64,000 nucleotides of DNA from Coenobita brevimanus (GCA_032717465.1 CM064655.1:15798902-15862901); one strand, 5' to 3'; positions 1 through 11,715 are shown, counted from the first letter of the stretch. A program made the numbers and translations. Notes: generated by a model from the sequence alone, not told the origin.

Positions 1-1308
1 CCGGTAGGCAGGGCTGACCACAGGTCGCCCTTGCACTGTGGATTCACAAGGGGTGAGGGACTTTGGTGTCCCTTCCCGGTGCGATTACGGGCTGTTGCTG
101 GGTTCCCTTGGGCAACAGATGGAGGGCGGCCGTGGGCCGTCCCTTCATTGTTGGTGCAGCTTTGGGCTGTCACTGGGGCCCGACTCCCTGACGGGAACGC
201 AGACAAATCACGGCTATGGGCCGTTGCTAGCCTGTCGGTGCGGCAGTAGGCCATCACAGGTCCTATGTGGAGGATGACGTGCAGACAAGGAGTGGCTACG
301 TGCCATCTCCTGCCTACAGGTGTGGCTATGGGCCATCGCCTGTGTCGTGCCCTCCAAGGCAACTGCAGAAGGAGAGAGGGAGTACTTGTCTCTCCCCTAG
401 TGCGGGTTTGGGCCATCACAGTTTCTACAGGGGGTGTAGGCAGCACCTGATGGAGCAGCTATGAGCTGTCTCCTCTTTGGCGGCCCAGCTATAGGCCATG
501 GCCTTTTTTGTGTGTGGCTTTTGGCCGTCACTGGGGCCCAGTTATAGGCCGTGGCCCTTTGGTTGGGGCAGCTATGGGCTGTCTCTTGGTTTGCGCGGCT
601 TTTGGCTGTCACTGGGGTGCTGCCTGGAGCTGAAGGGTCAGCTCCACCCTGATCCTGGCAAGGGCTAGCTCATCCAAAAGGTAATGCACTCAGACTGGGG
701 TGGTCTCGTCGAGCTCACTCCAGGGAATAGGGGCGCACGGCCTGGGTGAACTTATCTTCCGTATTGACTGGACATGCCCCGCACTCTGTCTACCCCTTTC
801 CATGGTCTCCTCCTGGGGGTGTGGTGGCGACCTGGGTTGCCACGGCCTTTATTTCACTCTGTGTTATATTTGTGCCCCGTCCATAATATCGTGACCTCTG
901 TGTAATCCTTGTGACCCCTCTATAGTATCATGGACCCTGTGTGTTATATACTGTGTAATGTTGTGCCCTACGACCCCTGTGTACTGTAATACTTGTGCCC
1001 CAGTTGTAACGTCAAGATCCTTGTGTAATACTTGTGTCATCTATAGTGTCATGACTCTGTGAAATACTTGTCCCCTTAGATACATAGCGCTGAGATACGC
1101 TATACTTATGTCCCATATATAGTGTTGCCTCATGTACTAATTGTGTAAAGTCCACTGCATTTGTAAGGTAATATACGTGCAAGACTGGTTAGCCTGTGCT
1201 TGAGCCCTGTCCCTTGTTTGCATGCTCTAGCCCTGTCCTGAATAAAAGAACCCAGGTCTGTGCCCGTATGTGTGTCAAGGAGTTGAACCCAGAATATGCT
1301 GCATAACA
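1..1308 (+). mobile_element. LTR fragment (3' part), gypsy-related family
   Basis: The left edge is cut by the window. Positions 1-640 are GC-rich and built from loosely repeated phrases such as GGGCTGTCACTGGGGCC and CTATGGGCCGT. Positions 880-1190 are rich in TTGTG/CTGTGTAAT phrases, and there is an AATAAA near 1241. The segment ends at 1308 in GCATAACA, the same end as the LTR of the gypsy element at 4198-6287. By architecture (GC-rich repetitive U3-like part, AT/TG-rich R-U5-like part, same terminus) I read it as an LTR of a related family. The element it belonged to is not visible. A solo LTR is equally possible. Confidence 0.5.
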
Positions 1309-1600
1309 GCGGCTGCTAATTGGACGCCAATGATGTAAATCTACACCTTTTCTTATTATAACACATATATATTGAAATACAGCATAGTGTCCCCAGGAAT
1401 GCACAATCCCCCCCACCAGGGATTCAGTGTAGTGCCCCTGGAAACTCACTGACACCCCCACAAGGACCCCACGGAGAAGCAGCAGCAGCACACCGAGACT
1501 TGGCGCGACAACGGCACAAGCCAGCCAGGGCCATATGCCCCTATGACCCGGAACCACCCCGCCGTCACCATAGCAGGAATCCGGCACTACCTTCCAGGCG
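1309..1600. repeat. dispersed repeat fragment plus unassigned spacer
   Basis: Positions 1309-1376 (GCGGCTGCTAATTGGACGCC and onward to the ATATAT run) resemble 32406-32470, so the LTR to the left abuts a dispersed repeat. The rest of this stretch has CCCC-rich phrases and no convincing coding frame. Confidence 0.45.
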
Positions 1601-3250
1601 AGGTTCCACCAAACCATCTCGAGGTGGAGCTGTCTGTCCAGCTCCGATCAGCGCCCCTCAGTAGTTGGCCTGTAGCCACTCCCGCCTTCTACAGGAGTGT
1701 GCCAGTAGCCTCTCTGAAGGTGTCTTCCCTCTTGGGACGGCCAGTAGCCGCCCGCCCCTCGTAAAGGAATCGGTCCAACACTGACCTGAGCGTAATCAGG
1801 AGACAGCCGGTAGCCGCTCCCGCCTTCATCAGAAGGTGTCCTTCCAGAGATGGCCGGTAGCCGCTCCACACCCCCTCCTGAAGAAGTCAGCCTGTAGCCG
1901 CTCCCACCTTCATCAGACGGCCGGAAGCCACTCCGAAGGCATCGCCCCCAAGTCGGCCTGTAGCCGCTCCACACCCCTCCTACAGAGGTTGGCCTGTAGC
2001 CGCTCCCACCTTCGTCAGACGGCTGGTAGCTGCTCCGAAGGCATTGCCCCTGAGTCGGCCAGTAGCTGCTCCACACCCCTCCTGCAGGAGTCAGCCTGTA
2101 ACCGCTCCCCCCTTCGTCAGACGGCCGGTAGTGCCCCCGAGTTGGCCTGTAGCCGCTCCTCATACCAGCAGAAGAAGACGGCCTGTAGTTGCTCCTGCCT
2201 TCATCAGACAGCCGGTAGCCACTCCGAAGATGTTGCCCTCGAGTCAGCCTGTAGCCGCTCCCCACCCCTCCTGCAGGAGTCAGCCTGTAACCGCTCCCCC
2301 CTTCGTCAGACGGCCGGTAGTGCCCCCGAGTTGGCCTGTAGCCACTCCTCATACCAGCAGAAGAAGACGGCCTGTAGTCGCTCCTGCCTTCGTCAGACGG
2401 CCGGTAGCCACTCTGAAGATGTTGCCCTCAAGTCAGCCTGTAGCCGCTCCCCACCCCTCCTGCAGGAGTCAGCCTGTAGCTGCTCCCGCCTTTGTCAGAC
2501 GGCCGGTAGCCGCTCCGAAGGCGTCCCGAGATGCGCTGGTACATACTCCCACTCTCAGGCCATGGCCAGTAGCCGGGCCTCAGCACATTATGGTCGCACC
2601 CCTGGGAAGCCACGGCCAGTAGCCAGGACTCACGGCCGGAAGTAGTCAAGAGCAGCCCTGCCGCCCTAGCATGAGATGAGTGTCCTGACCCCCGATGCAG
2701 TGGACGTAGGAGAGTGCTGTAGAGGCCCTATCGCCTCCCCCGGCCTCTGCTCCCTACGCCTGGTCCTGGAGAAAACCCACCTGACGGACCCTGACACAGA
2801 CCGGTGCCGCAGCCCCTCCCTGATGGCGCCGCCTGGCTCTGGGGGCCGCAGCCCTCGGGAACTCCAGGCCCTCCCCAGAACACCCGGGCGGGACCTCACT
2901 ACGCCCCGACAGTGGAAAGCCTCCACCTCCGGCCGAGACCTGACCACAAGGTTCAGGGAATTGTTCGCCCCCAGTCCTGGGGGCCATACTCCTGTTCCCA
3001 GCCCGGAGAAATCGGGCCCTTTCGCCACCTGCAGCCCAAGACGAGAGAAGCCGCCCCTGCACGCCATCCAGTGCCCTCTCGGCACGACTTCCCCTGGCGG
3101 AGCCCCTGCCCCAGCAGAACTGTCGCCGGCATGTCCCCCCACCGCCAGTGACTTGTGAGACAGTGATTGTGCCCTAAGCACAGTGTAACAGTGACAGGTG
3201 ATAGTGTACTTTCCTAGCACCAGGCCAAGTGTTTACGTGACAGGGAAATA
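1600..3250 (+). mobile_element. LTR-like segment, second gypsy-related family
   Basis: This segment matches, with divergence, the reverse complement of 18790-19871. Shared parts are the start (AACCATCTCGAGGTGGAGCT at about 1611), the minisatellite zone, the block at about 2735-2900 (GGCCTCTGCTCCCTACGCCTGG) and the block at 3090-3230. The same order of parts is seen in the LTR of the intact gypsy element, including the CTCCAGCTGTTTGGTCCCAG-type phrase. The 3' end of the LTR (the GAGGACCCCGCT block) is not found to the right, so it is probably truncated near 3250. Open frames here on both strands are GC-rich shadows. Confidence 0.5.
1660..2560 (+). repeat. GC-rich minisatellite in LTR (TAGCCGCTCC core)
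   Basis: About 20 degenerate units with core phrases CCTGTAGCCGCTCC and GACGGCCGGTAGCCGCTCC, joined by spacers such as CCTTCGTCA or CCACCCCTCCTGCAGGAGT. A pair of longer blocks (about 2080-2220 and about 2270-2410) is a recent internal duplication. The core is shared with the repeats at 19505-19850 (reverse strand) and with the 66-bp repeats of the gypsy LTR. Confidence 0.85.
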
Positions 3251-4192
3251 ATGGCCTAATGTACAACAGGGCAGAATAGTGAATAATTCCTGTAAAATCC
3301 AAGTGACAGAGCATAACACTCGTGTATACTCCCTTCATGTTATAATCAGTGTAACGACCAAACCGTGGAACTTATATTAGTAATTTATCCAAATGTCCCT
3401 TGCTCTTAGAAAATAATAAATCGAACACACTATCAATACCCTCCACTTCAAATCACTATAAACATAATTAGACCCCAGTGCCTTAAAACCTCCCCCAATG
3501 AGCTTTACCTTAAACTCCCCCCATGCGTGCAACAACCTTGGACCGTATGGTGATAATTAACAAATAACCCTTTGCACTTAGAAAATATAAGCTATCATTA
3601 ACCTCTACCTCATACCACCATAAATACAATTAGACCCCAGTGCCTTACACCCTCCCCTAGTGAGCCCTATCGCTCGCTCCTCCACGTGCACTGAGACCCT
3701 GGGCTATACTAATTCTGTGCACTACACCTTGAGTGTTATTCCACGTACAGTCACGGAAAGTTCCGCATTACCCACCTCTCAAAGCACTGGTGTGAGACAG
3801 GTGAATGTGAAGCAGCAGCAAGACATGTGTCTGGTAACTGAGTGTGAAGGAGCGGGAGATGGGGGATTGGGGACACAAGAGGGTTTGGTAATAGGTTGGG
3901 TGGGAATCATGTGTAAGTCTGCAATGTATGACTTGGACGATGTGTTTGAGTTACTTTAGTATGGATAGATGAGAGTAAGATGCATTTTATTTAAAGAATT
4001 ACATAGATGTCTGTAGAATTAGTATTGTCAGGAAAGATAAGGATGTTTGCTGGGTTCGGACAGAGGTTTGAATGCTTTCCTTCCCTCTCGACTTTAACAT
4101 GAGACGTTTCCCCAGGAGATACCCGTAACGATATAACAGAGATTTATATTTTGTGTCGACTCGAAAACAAAGCCACTTTATTCTCTCTCTCT
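3251..4192. repeat. spacer with 160-bp tandem duplication
   Basis: Two diverged tandem copies of about 160 bp lie at roughly 3385-3505 and 3555-3665; both carry ATTAGACCCCAGTGCCTTA. Positions 3730-3870 match, inverted and diverged, 17190-17335; a short frame on each side shares residues ESSALPT and CLVT, which hints at an old shared element. No gene is recognised. The stretch ends in a CT run just before the gypsy target duplication. Confidence 0.55.
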
Positions 4193-4197
4193 CTCTG
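4193..4197 (+). other. target site duplication CTCTG (left)
   Basis: Five bases directly before the 5' LTR. They match 16138-16142 directly after the 3' LTR. Five-bp duplications are normal for Ty3/gypsy integrases. Confidence 0.75.
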
Positions 4198-4485
4198 TAA
4201 AATGCCCGACGCCGGACCACCCACCCCGCTACCCCCAACCCCACCACCGGGCCGCTACCACACCACCACCCCAGGAGGACACAACAGTGGGGCTAGTGAC
4301 CCAGGTCAAGAGGGTCACTGGGACACTACTGTCCTGAGTCCCTTTTCCCCGCAACTACCCCAACACCAGGTGACCGGAAAACGTCAACGACCTTGCGGGC
4401 GGGACAACCATCGCCAGAATTGGGGTGGGACTGAACAAGTTTCAGTCCCAAGTAACGTCTTGGTGACAGCCATTGTTACAACCTC

Positions 4486-4880
4486 AAGGGCAGGAGGCCC
4501 AAGGCTACGGCCTGACGTGTGCACCAGGGCGGTTGTGCCCTTAGCCACTCCAAGGGCAGGAGGCCCAAGGCTACGGCCTGACGTGTGCTCCAGGGCGGTT
4601 GTGCCCTTAGCCACTCCAAGGGCAGGAGGCCCAAGGCTACGGCCGGACGTGGCACCAGGGCGGTTGTGCCCTTAGCCACTCCAAGGGCAGGAGGCCCAAG
4701 GCTACGGCCAGACGTGTGCACCAGGGCGGTTGTGCCCTTAGCCACTCCAAGGGCAAGAGGCCCAAGGATACGGCCAGAAGAGTGTGCCAGGGCGAGGGGG
4801 CCCTTAGCCACTCCAAGGGCAGGAGGCCCAAGACTACAGCCAGAGGTGGGCACCAGGGTGAAAGGACCCTTAGCCACGGC
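4486..4880 (+). repeat. 66-bp tandem repeats in 5' LTR (6 units)
   Basis: Units of 66 bp start with CAAGGGCAGGAGGCCCAAGG at about 4487, 4553, 4619, 4682, 4748 and 4814; one unit is 3 bp short. Each ends in GCCCTTAGCCACTC. The 3' LTR has five such units. As U3 repeats they may be promoter or enhancer repeats, which is inference. Confidence 0.95.
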
Positions 4881-5259
4881 TGTAGAAAACCCAGGAGACA
4901 GAGTCGCCTCTGTGCTTCCCTCCCTGCATATCGGAGAGGACACGGACTCCGTGAATCCTTTTCCTACCTCGTCCTCCTGTGGGAACCCTTCGTCACCATC
5001 CGGGAGTGTTGCCCTGGAGGTGTCGCCAGAGTGGTGGCAAGGCCCGAAACCGGGCCTACCTCCCACGCCTGGGAAATCTCTGTTCTTTACAGACACCAGA
5101 CGGAGACAAGGCTGCAGCCCAACCCTGTCAGCGCTTCTCCCAGCAGACGACCGCAACCCCAGGACCCCCAGGCATGACCAGCCGACTACAGACGAGGGTA
5201 ACCCAGGCTCCCTCACCCCGTGGAGCCATAGACGACAGGCCCGCCTCCTCCAGCTGTTT

Positions 5260-5475
5260 GGTCCCAGTCCCGAGGGCCACCTCTCAGGTCGAGGCCTCCA
5301 GACAGGAGGGCCTCCCTGCACCCCACCAACGAGGCCTCAAGGTGAGGGCCACCTCTCAGGTCGAGGCCCTCGGACAGGAGGGCCTCCCTGCACCCCACCA
5401 ACGAGGCCCCAAGACAAGGGCCTCCTCTCAGGTCGAGGCCCCCAGACAGGAGGGCCTCCCTGCACCTCACCGACG
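5260..5475 (+). repeat. 72-bp tandem repeats in 5' LTR (3 units)
   Basis: Three units built on CTCTCAGGTCGAGGCC and CAGACAGGAGGGCCTCCCTG. There are two units in the 3' LTR (about 13260-13395) and one in the nested solo LTR (about 14880-14940), so copy number varies between sister LTRs. Confidence 0.93.
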
Positions 5476-6288
5476 ACCAGGACCCGGGCAGTGACTCCCC
5501 TGCGGGTAGTGTGTTGCCCCTTACAGGCAGAGTCCCCCTAGGGCCCTCTCCTCACACCCCGACGACAGAGTGTACCCCACCCAGGAAACACGGGTAAATA
5601 AGTGACGCCCCTTGTACCGAGAACAAACCAGGGGAAAGAACAGTGAACAGTGACCGAGTAAGACTAGTGTAAAACCAGTGACAGTTGCTATTAGTCTAAA
5701 AGAACTCCATACCCGGCAGAACAGAAAATTACTTGAACCCCCAGTAAGAGAATTTAGAGTAATTGTACAAGCCCCAAGTAAAAGAACTTTCAGTGACTGT
5801 GAACGGAGCCTAGGGTGCGTGGGAGAATCAGAAGCCTGTGTGAAGTGCCGCCGCGACTAAGTGACTGCATCAAGTGTCGCGATCCACACCCTGTCTTATT
5901 TATAGTAGTATTTCCCCCACAGACTCTTAATCTTGTTTATTCCCCTTGTTTCCAAGTGAGTATATGTTTTGCCTTTAAGTGAAATACGGGTATCCACATA
6001 TATAATTCAGGACATTGGTGTACATGTATCATATCGTGTGTTAAGTGTAACTGTATCTTGTGGTGTCAAAGTCTAACTCTGTGTCCCTGTCTCCTGTATC
6101 TTAAATATCACTCTGTGTTATATTGTAACGGTGTAGAATTAAGGCAATAGATGTGTTAAGGTATACTGCCTGGTTTTTATGTCCTGTTCCTTTGTTGGTG
6201 CTTTACTTCTGGTCCGGAAAGAGGACCCCGCTCAGTCGCTAGTGTTTTTGGGATGAGAAGTCAGTCTAAAAAACACTCAGCATAACAC

Positions 6289-6304
6289 TGGTGGCAAGCG
6301 GTGG
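6289..6304 (+). other. primer binding site
   Basis: TGGTGGCAAGCGGTGG begins one base after the LTR end. It starts with TGG, complementary to a tRNA CCA end, as expected for the minus-strand primer site. I cannot assign the tRNA without a search of the host tRNA set. Confidence 0.75.
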
Positions 6305-6354
6305 TTCTGGATCCGAGTAAAGGCACGGAGGAACGAAAAAGGGAAACTTGCACA

Positions 6355-7237
6355 ATGGCAGCCAAACCGCACATTCAGTTGCCGAAATTCAACCCGGACC
6401 AATGTGACATTGATGTGTATTTAGATATGGTTAAACCCCTCTTAGACATAGGGTTCGACTCGGACAAAGAAAAAATTGCAGTCACATTGCCTAACCTGGG
6501 CAAAATAATCGCCACTGTCGCACCAAAAATCGTCCCAGAACTGACATGGGACCAATTCTCACAAATGGTGAGACAGGCTTTCATGCCTTCCATGGGCAGA
6601 GTTGTCACTCTCTCTCAACTCGATGCCTTCACCTACAACGGTAACCTAGACGACACTCGTCCAGGCTTGGCGCCTCGTCAGTGTCGCTTATCCCGAGGCA
6701 GCCACAAATACTCGGGATATTCACACATTTAATGCCCTGCTGAGGATTCTCCCTAGCACAGTCAGGGAGCATTTCTCCATCTATGATCCCTCAGGGGACA
6801 TGGACCAGGACCTGGAACTCGTCCGACGTCTCCTCGCTGCCCGTCCCATACCACAACCTCTTCATGCGGTGACAAGATTCCCCACAAACCAGAACCCCCC
6901 ACCAAAACCAAAGCCGTCGCCTCACCAGCCACCTACAGAGCCGCCTCCTACTGTGCCCAGGGCTTACCCGCAGAAGAAACGCCCCAACCCCAGGGAGCAA
7001 GGCAACCTCATCACCATTAATCCTTGGGAGTTCACGGCCTGCAGTCGCACCTGCCCCCTGCACGACATAAGAGAGCAGCTCAAAGCAAGCAGGCGCAGGA
7101 ACTTTCACCAAGGGTGTAAGAAGGTCTCCTCCTTGGACGATGAGGCCCCGGAAGACGACGCGCTGCCACTAGCCTACCCAGGACCGGACGACGAGGAACA
7201 TGATGACCACGCCCAACCTCAGCAGATGGATTTTTAG
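6355..7237 (+). pseudogene. gag: gag, frameshifted
   Basis: The first ATG in frame is at 6355 (residues MAAKPHIQLPKF). The capsid-like N-terminal part is open in one frame to about 6650, then continues in another frame to the TAG at 7235-7237, so a one-base indel near 6650-6660 breaks it. Residues after the break (DIHTFNALLRILP, YDPSGDMDQDLELVRRLL) keep gag-like helical character. The C-terminal part is proline-rich and then acidic. No CX2CX4HX4C zinc knuckle is visible, though Cys/His residues occur around 7040-7110. The stop is preceded by a T run that could allow a -1 shift into pol. Confidence 0.8.
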
Positions 7238-7680
7238 GCCTGCCCCTGCACCTCCCCACGGTGGCGGGGGCCACCTCACACAACTACAGACCCCCAGTCT
7301 ATGACAAGATTTGGCTGAACGGGGTCAAGGCGAGACTACTGGTGGACACAGGAGCAGCCAGGTCATGCCTCTACTCCCATTTCTACTCCCGCCACACCTC
7401 GGCTTTCGGCCCTCTCCTCCCCACCTCAGCCAACCTCGTAGACGCGAGAGATGGCCCCCTACCCATCCGTGGGGAAACCCGGGCCCTTCAAACCAGCACT
7501 CACCAACGAGAGTCCACCAACCACCCCTTCATCATATTTGATTCCACATGCAATCAATATGATGGATACCTTGGGCTGGACCTCCTCCAAAAACTCCACG
7601 CGACCATCAATTGTCATCAGCATCGCCTCCACTTCAGTCCAGCCCGCCCCAACCAAGCATCCATCAGCAAGGAAAAAAAA
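7231..7680 (+). pseudogene. pol: pol: aspartic protease part
   Basis: In the -1 frame relative to gag, beginning at the T run before the gag stop, the frame reads through to VDTGAARSCLY (about 7339-7371), the DTG active-site signature of retropepsins. Later GYLGLDLL (about 7565-7588) fits the second conserved protease motif. The frame changes at an A-run (about 7670-7681): downstream reverse transcriptase lies in a different frame. No ATG opens this part; it would be made as a Gag-Pol fusion. Confidence 0.85.
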
Positions 7681-7681
7681 A

Positions 7682-9310
7682 ATCTAGAAGAAAAACGAAG
7701 AACACCACCTCCCCCACACCACCACCACACACACACTCCCCGGACACTCACCTGCCCCAACCCACCTGTACATGTAACCCCATCCCGACCTCACTCAATG
7801 CCTCACTTCATCCCCCTCCATCCCCATCCCCCACTCCACTTCTACTGCTCCCCTCTCCATCTTTCCCTGCCACTATTGCGTCCACAATTACCATTCCACC
7901 TCACCACGAAGCTTGGGTGAAACTCAACAGACCCTCAGGTACACCTGTCCTTTTCTCACCATCCATACCCACCAGACCCCTCTCATCCTGTTTAGTGTCC
8001 CCCACCTTCCTCCCCCCCCACGCCCAACAAATCCGTATCGCAAACCTCGACACAACACCACTAACTCTACCACGAGGACTCATCATTGGCGACACGGAAG
8101 AAGACGAACCATGCCAAGCACCACTCTCCAATCACCCCACTCTCCCTGACCTACCATCACATCTCTCCACTTCCCAAACCAACAGCCTCCGACAACTACT
8201 CCTGGACTTTCAGGACCTATTCTCCTCCGGCCCAACAGACCTTGGCCACAATACTTATCTCAGCCACGAGATACATACTACTGGACCTCCCATTTGCCAA
8301 CCATCACGCCGAAAAAATCCCAAACAACGGGCAGAAGAAGACCGGCAGGTTCAGGATATGCTTGATGCCGGTGTCATCTCCAACTCCACTAGCCTGTGGT
8401 CCTCACCTGTTGTACTCGTGCGAAAAAACGATGGAACCATGCGTTTCTGCGTCGATTACCGCAGAGTGAACGACGTTACGATCAAAGACACTACACCCCT
8501 ACCCAGGATTGACGACTCTCTTGACTCCCTGCACAGATCGACATGGTTCTCTACCCTAGACCTGCAGTCAAGCTATTGGCAGGTCCCCGTCCACCCAGAC
8601 GACAAGCACAAGACCGCCTTCTCAACATCGAATGGGAAGCACTACGAATTTAACGTCCTTCCCTTCAGACTCTGCAACGCCCCCGCCACATTTTCCCGCC
8701 TCATGGAATCTGTTCTGAGCGGGCTAACCTGGGAAACCTGTTTGGCCAACCTGGATGACGTCATCGTCTTCAGCCACACCTGGGCCGACCACCTCCACTG
8801 CCTCAAACAGGTGTTCCAATGCATACGCTAGGCCAGGCTCAAACCCAAGCCCACAAAATGTGTTTTGGCCGAACGTTCAGTCTCCTTCCTAGGACACTTG
8901 ATCAATGCAGAAGGCATCTCTCCTGACCCCGACAAGCTACGTGCAATCGCTGACATCCCCCTACCTCGTGATGTACACGAAACCAGAGCCTTCCTAGGCC
9001 TAACCTCATATGACAGGTGTTTCATAAAAGGCTTTGCAGACATTGCCAAACCTTTACACGACCTAACAAAGAAAGGCGAACCATTCATATGGACAGAACC
9101 AAGAAAAATTGCATTCACCACCCTCAAGTCCAAGCTGACCTCCGCCCCCGTCGTCGCCTTCCCAGATTACAACCTCCCCTTCCGTCTATATACCGACGTT
9201 TCACTCATCGCCATAGGGGCTGTCCTTGCCCAAGTCCAAGACGGCCGCGAACATATCATCGCCTGTGCCAGCCGCACCCTAAATCCTGCGGAAAGGAATT
9301 ACGCGCCACC
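7682..9310 (+). pseudogene. pol: pol: reverse transcriptase and RNase H N-terminus
   Basis: A proline-rich linker is followed by RT from about 8200. Visible motifs are VVLVRKNDGTMRFCVDYR, FSTLDLQSSYWQV, FNVLPFRLCNAPATFSRLM and NLDDVIVF. The usual aromatic residue before xDD is Asn here, and the usual Gly of the PFGLCNAP motif is Arg. A TAG stop at 8829-8831 interrupts the palm/thumb; the same frame then continues (FLGHLINAEGISPDPDKLRAI). RNase H begins near 9150 with TDVSLIAIGAVLAQ. The frame breaks near 9300-9310 inside RNase H. Clearly homologous to Ty3/gypsy Pol and clearly inactive. Confidence 0.92.
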
Positions 9311-9900
9311 AAACACAAGTGCCTCGGAATTATCTGGTCCCTCGATTACTTCCATTCATATATCTCAGGCACCCACGTGATTATCATTACTGACCACCAA
9401 TCCCTACAGTGGTTACGCCAGTCCAACACCACCAACACACAACTCATACGATGGCGAGAAGCACTCGAGCTATACGACTTTGAAATATCATACCGACCAG
9501 GCAAGCTCCACACAAACGCCGACGCCCTTTCCCGTCTACCCATCAATGCCATTTCCGCAGAACCAGACCTTATCCAAATGTGGCACAATAAACAACGCCC
9601 TACCTGGATCCCGCCGAGCGCGTTCACCAAACTCCACCTTCACGGCGAGCACCTGTTCGACCCCAATGGCCACATCGTCCTAAGCCCCACCACCGCCCAC
9701 AACACTATGCTGCACCTTCACGCCAACAATGGCATCCACCTGGGGACTAAGAAACTCGTACAAGTCTTCAGTGATATGTACTGGACACCGAACCCATCCA
9801 CCATTGCTAAGAACATCATACAATCCTGCCGTGCCTGTGCTTTGGGGAAGGACATCACTTGCACACCTGGCCCTTCAGGTACCTTGGCAATTGTTTTCCC
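9305..9900 (+). pseudogene. pol: pol: RNase H C-terminus and integrase zinc domain
   Basis: A new frame carries TKHKCLGIIWSLDYFHSY, TDHQSLQWL and NADALSR, which are RNase H motifs. The position that is normally the catalytic Glu (K-E-C/L-L context) is Lys. The integrase N-terminal HHCC zinc finger follows (about 9690-9850), with NGIHLGTKKL and CRACALGKD. The frame ends at a TGA near 9902 after another indel at about 9870-9890. Confidence 0.88.
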
Positions 9901-10680
9901 TTGACATCGTCAGCCCCCTCATGCCCAAAACAGGGTACAAATACATTATCACATTCGTGGATGTGTATTCCAAGTTCATCGTCGCATGCCCCACCAAAGA
10001 TCACAGTGCGGTATCTGTTGCTGACCCCTTAACTCGCCACGTCTTCCCATATTTTGGCATTCCCCAAGCACTGCACTCGGATAATGCCCCAGAATTCATG
10101 GGCAAAGTCTGGGAAGAACTGGCAAAAATATTCGGGTTTCATATCTCCCACTCATCCCCCTACTGGTCCCAAGGTAACAGCATCTGCGAGAGAAGCCATC
10201 GCTCCCTCATGAATCAGGTCTGCACACGCGTCATGCAAACAGGGAACGACGATTGGCCTGCCCATGTCAAGATCGTCCAATGGGGCCTGAACACGTGCCC
10301 ACGAGAGGACGGTATAACACCCCATGAGTCAGTTTTCAGGGAAACCCCGCTCCTCCTACCCCTCCGCCACCACCTCCAGCCACCCACCCCGCCCTCCACT
10401 ACTGACCCTCTCCCCCATCTCAAACGCCGCCTCCACCACCTACAAACAAAACAGGACCTAATGCCCAACACCAACCACTCCAACCCATACAAACCTGGCC
10501 AGTTCGTCGTTGTGGCACACCTCCCCGCCCCTAATAAGACCTCCCCCCGGTTCATTGGCCCCTTCAAAATAATCCGAGTCCCTAACCCCTATCAAGTAAT
10601 CATTAACCAACAAGGACAGCAATGCACGTACCGAAATCGCCACGTGCGACCATTCCACCCACCCTACAATGACCACCCTC
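9890..10680 (+). pseudogene. pol: pol: integrase core and GPF module
   Basis: The core begins with LFSLDIVSPLMPKTGYKYI (first Asp), then LHSDNAPEFMGK (second Asp) and WSQGNSICERSHRSL (Glu), so the D,D-35-E catalytic triad is preserved. GPFKIIRVPNPYQVII near 10555-10605 is the GPY/F module, and RNRHVRPFHPP closes it. No chromodomain follows. Confidence 0.93.
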
Positions 10681-11715
10681 ACACCCGCGCGCCCCGCACC
10701 CCTTCCCGCACACCTGTCTACACTGAGCCTTCCGAGAATTACCCCCCAGACTTCTACTCTTACTCCTTCTCACCCCCACCCACCACCTCACCGACGACCA
10801 CGCCACCTCCCACCACACCCGATCCCGACACACCACCTCCATCACCTACATCACCAGCCCCGCCCAACGCCACCACTGCCTCACAGCCTACCACGCACCT
10901 CCCTACCACCTGTCCACCTCCCACCTCCCACACCACACTGCCTGCACCGCCTACCTCACCACCACCGACCCACGCCACCACCTCCTCACAGCTCACCACT
11001 CACCCCCCATCACCTGCACACACACAACTCCCCACACCACCCAACCAAACGCACCCCCCCTTCCCCATGACCATTCTCATTATACGCGCCAAACCGCACC
11101 CCCACCCGCCTCCCCCCCCAACGGCCGCACGCCCTCACCACCACCACGTGCACAACCACCCTCACCACCCACACCCACACTCACTACCACCACCACCAGA
11201 TCAGGACGCCTTTCACGCCCACCCTCCAGATACACTCCAACACCACCTCCCAGTGCACACCCACCCCGCCACCCACCACCACAAACCCCCCCCCCTGTCC
11301 CAAACACCTCCCCCATAACCCTCCCTCTCCACCAAGCACGATGGAATCCTCCCAAATCCCAATTCCCCAAAGTGAAACGCTCCTCCCACAGACCCATCCC
11401 CCATAAAAGCACCAACCTCCCGTCACTCTCCAGCATTCAGCTTCTATCTCCTCACCAGGCACCAATCCCCGAGATGAAGGTCACCAGAGTGCACTGGCTA
11501 CCCCACGACCGCCCACCTGTCAGGATTTGGGAGACACACCACCTTCTCCGCCTCCTACGCCGGACCGACCACCCATCCTCCATCCGTCTCTCTTTCAACC
11601 CTTATCGGGAGCCCAACCGCATCACCCACCACTGGACCAGCCTCCTACAACACCTCACCTGGGCCCACCAGACATCCACCTCCACAATATACCACCTCCA
11701 GTCACGGGGTCGTGA
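10681..11715 (+). pseudogene. pol C-terminal Pro/Thr/His-rich tail
   Basis: After integrase the same frame runs to a TAA near 11316 through low-complexity Pro-Thr-Ser-His sequence. Two other frames stay open to the 3' LTR. One of them, from about 11459, has a less biased composition (RVHWLPHDRPPVRIWETHHL and FNPYREPNRITHHW) and may be the true C-terminus after a frameshift. There is no signal peptide or membrane segment, so this is not an env gene. The strand is extremely C-rich. Confidence 0.6.

Larger units (their letters stand above)
4198..6287 (+). repeat. 5' LTR of gypsy element (2090 bp)
   Basis: It begins TAAAATGCCCG and ends AGCATAACA. The same ends are seen at the 3' LTR start (11737 and 12246), the 3' LTR end (16137, slightly changed to GCAAAACA) and the nested solo LTR. 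The first 1.3 kb is GC-rich with two minisatellites; the last 0.7 kb (from about 5570) is AT-rich and probably holds the R-U5 part. The LTR is unusually long for gypsy elements and starts with TA rather than TG. Confidence 0.92.

Noticed and set aside
1648..2645. Long GC-rich frames on both strands
   Set aside because: They follow the LTR minisatellite and have repeat-driven composition with no conserved motif.
4476..5541. Frames of 281 and 318 codons in the 5' LTR
   Set aside because: They come from the 66-bp and 72-bp repeats (both multiples of three) and recur as shadows in each LTR copy.
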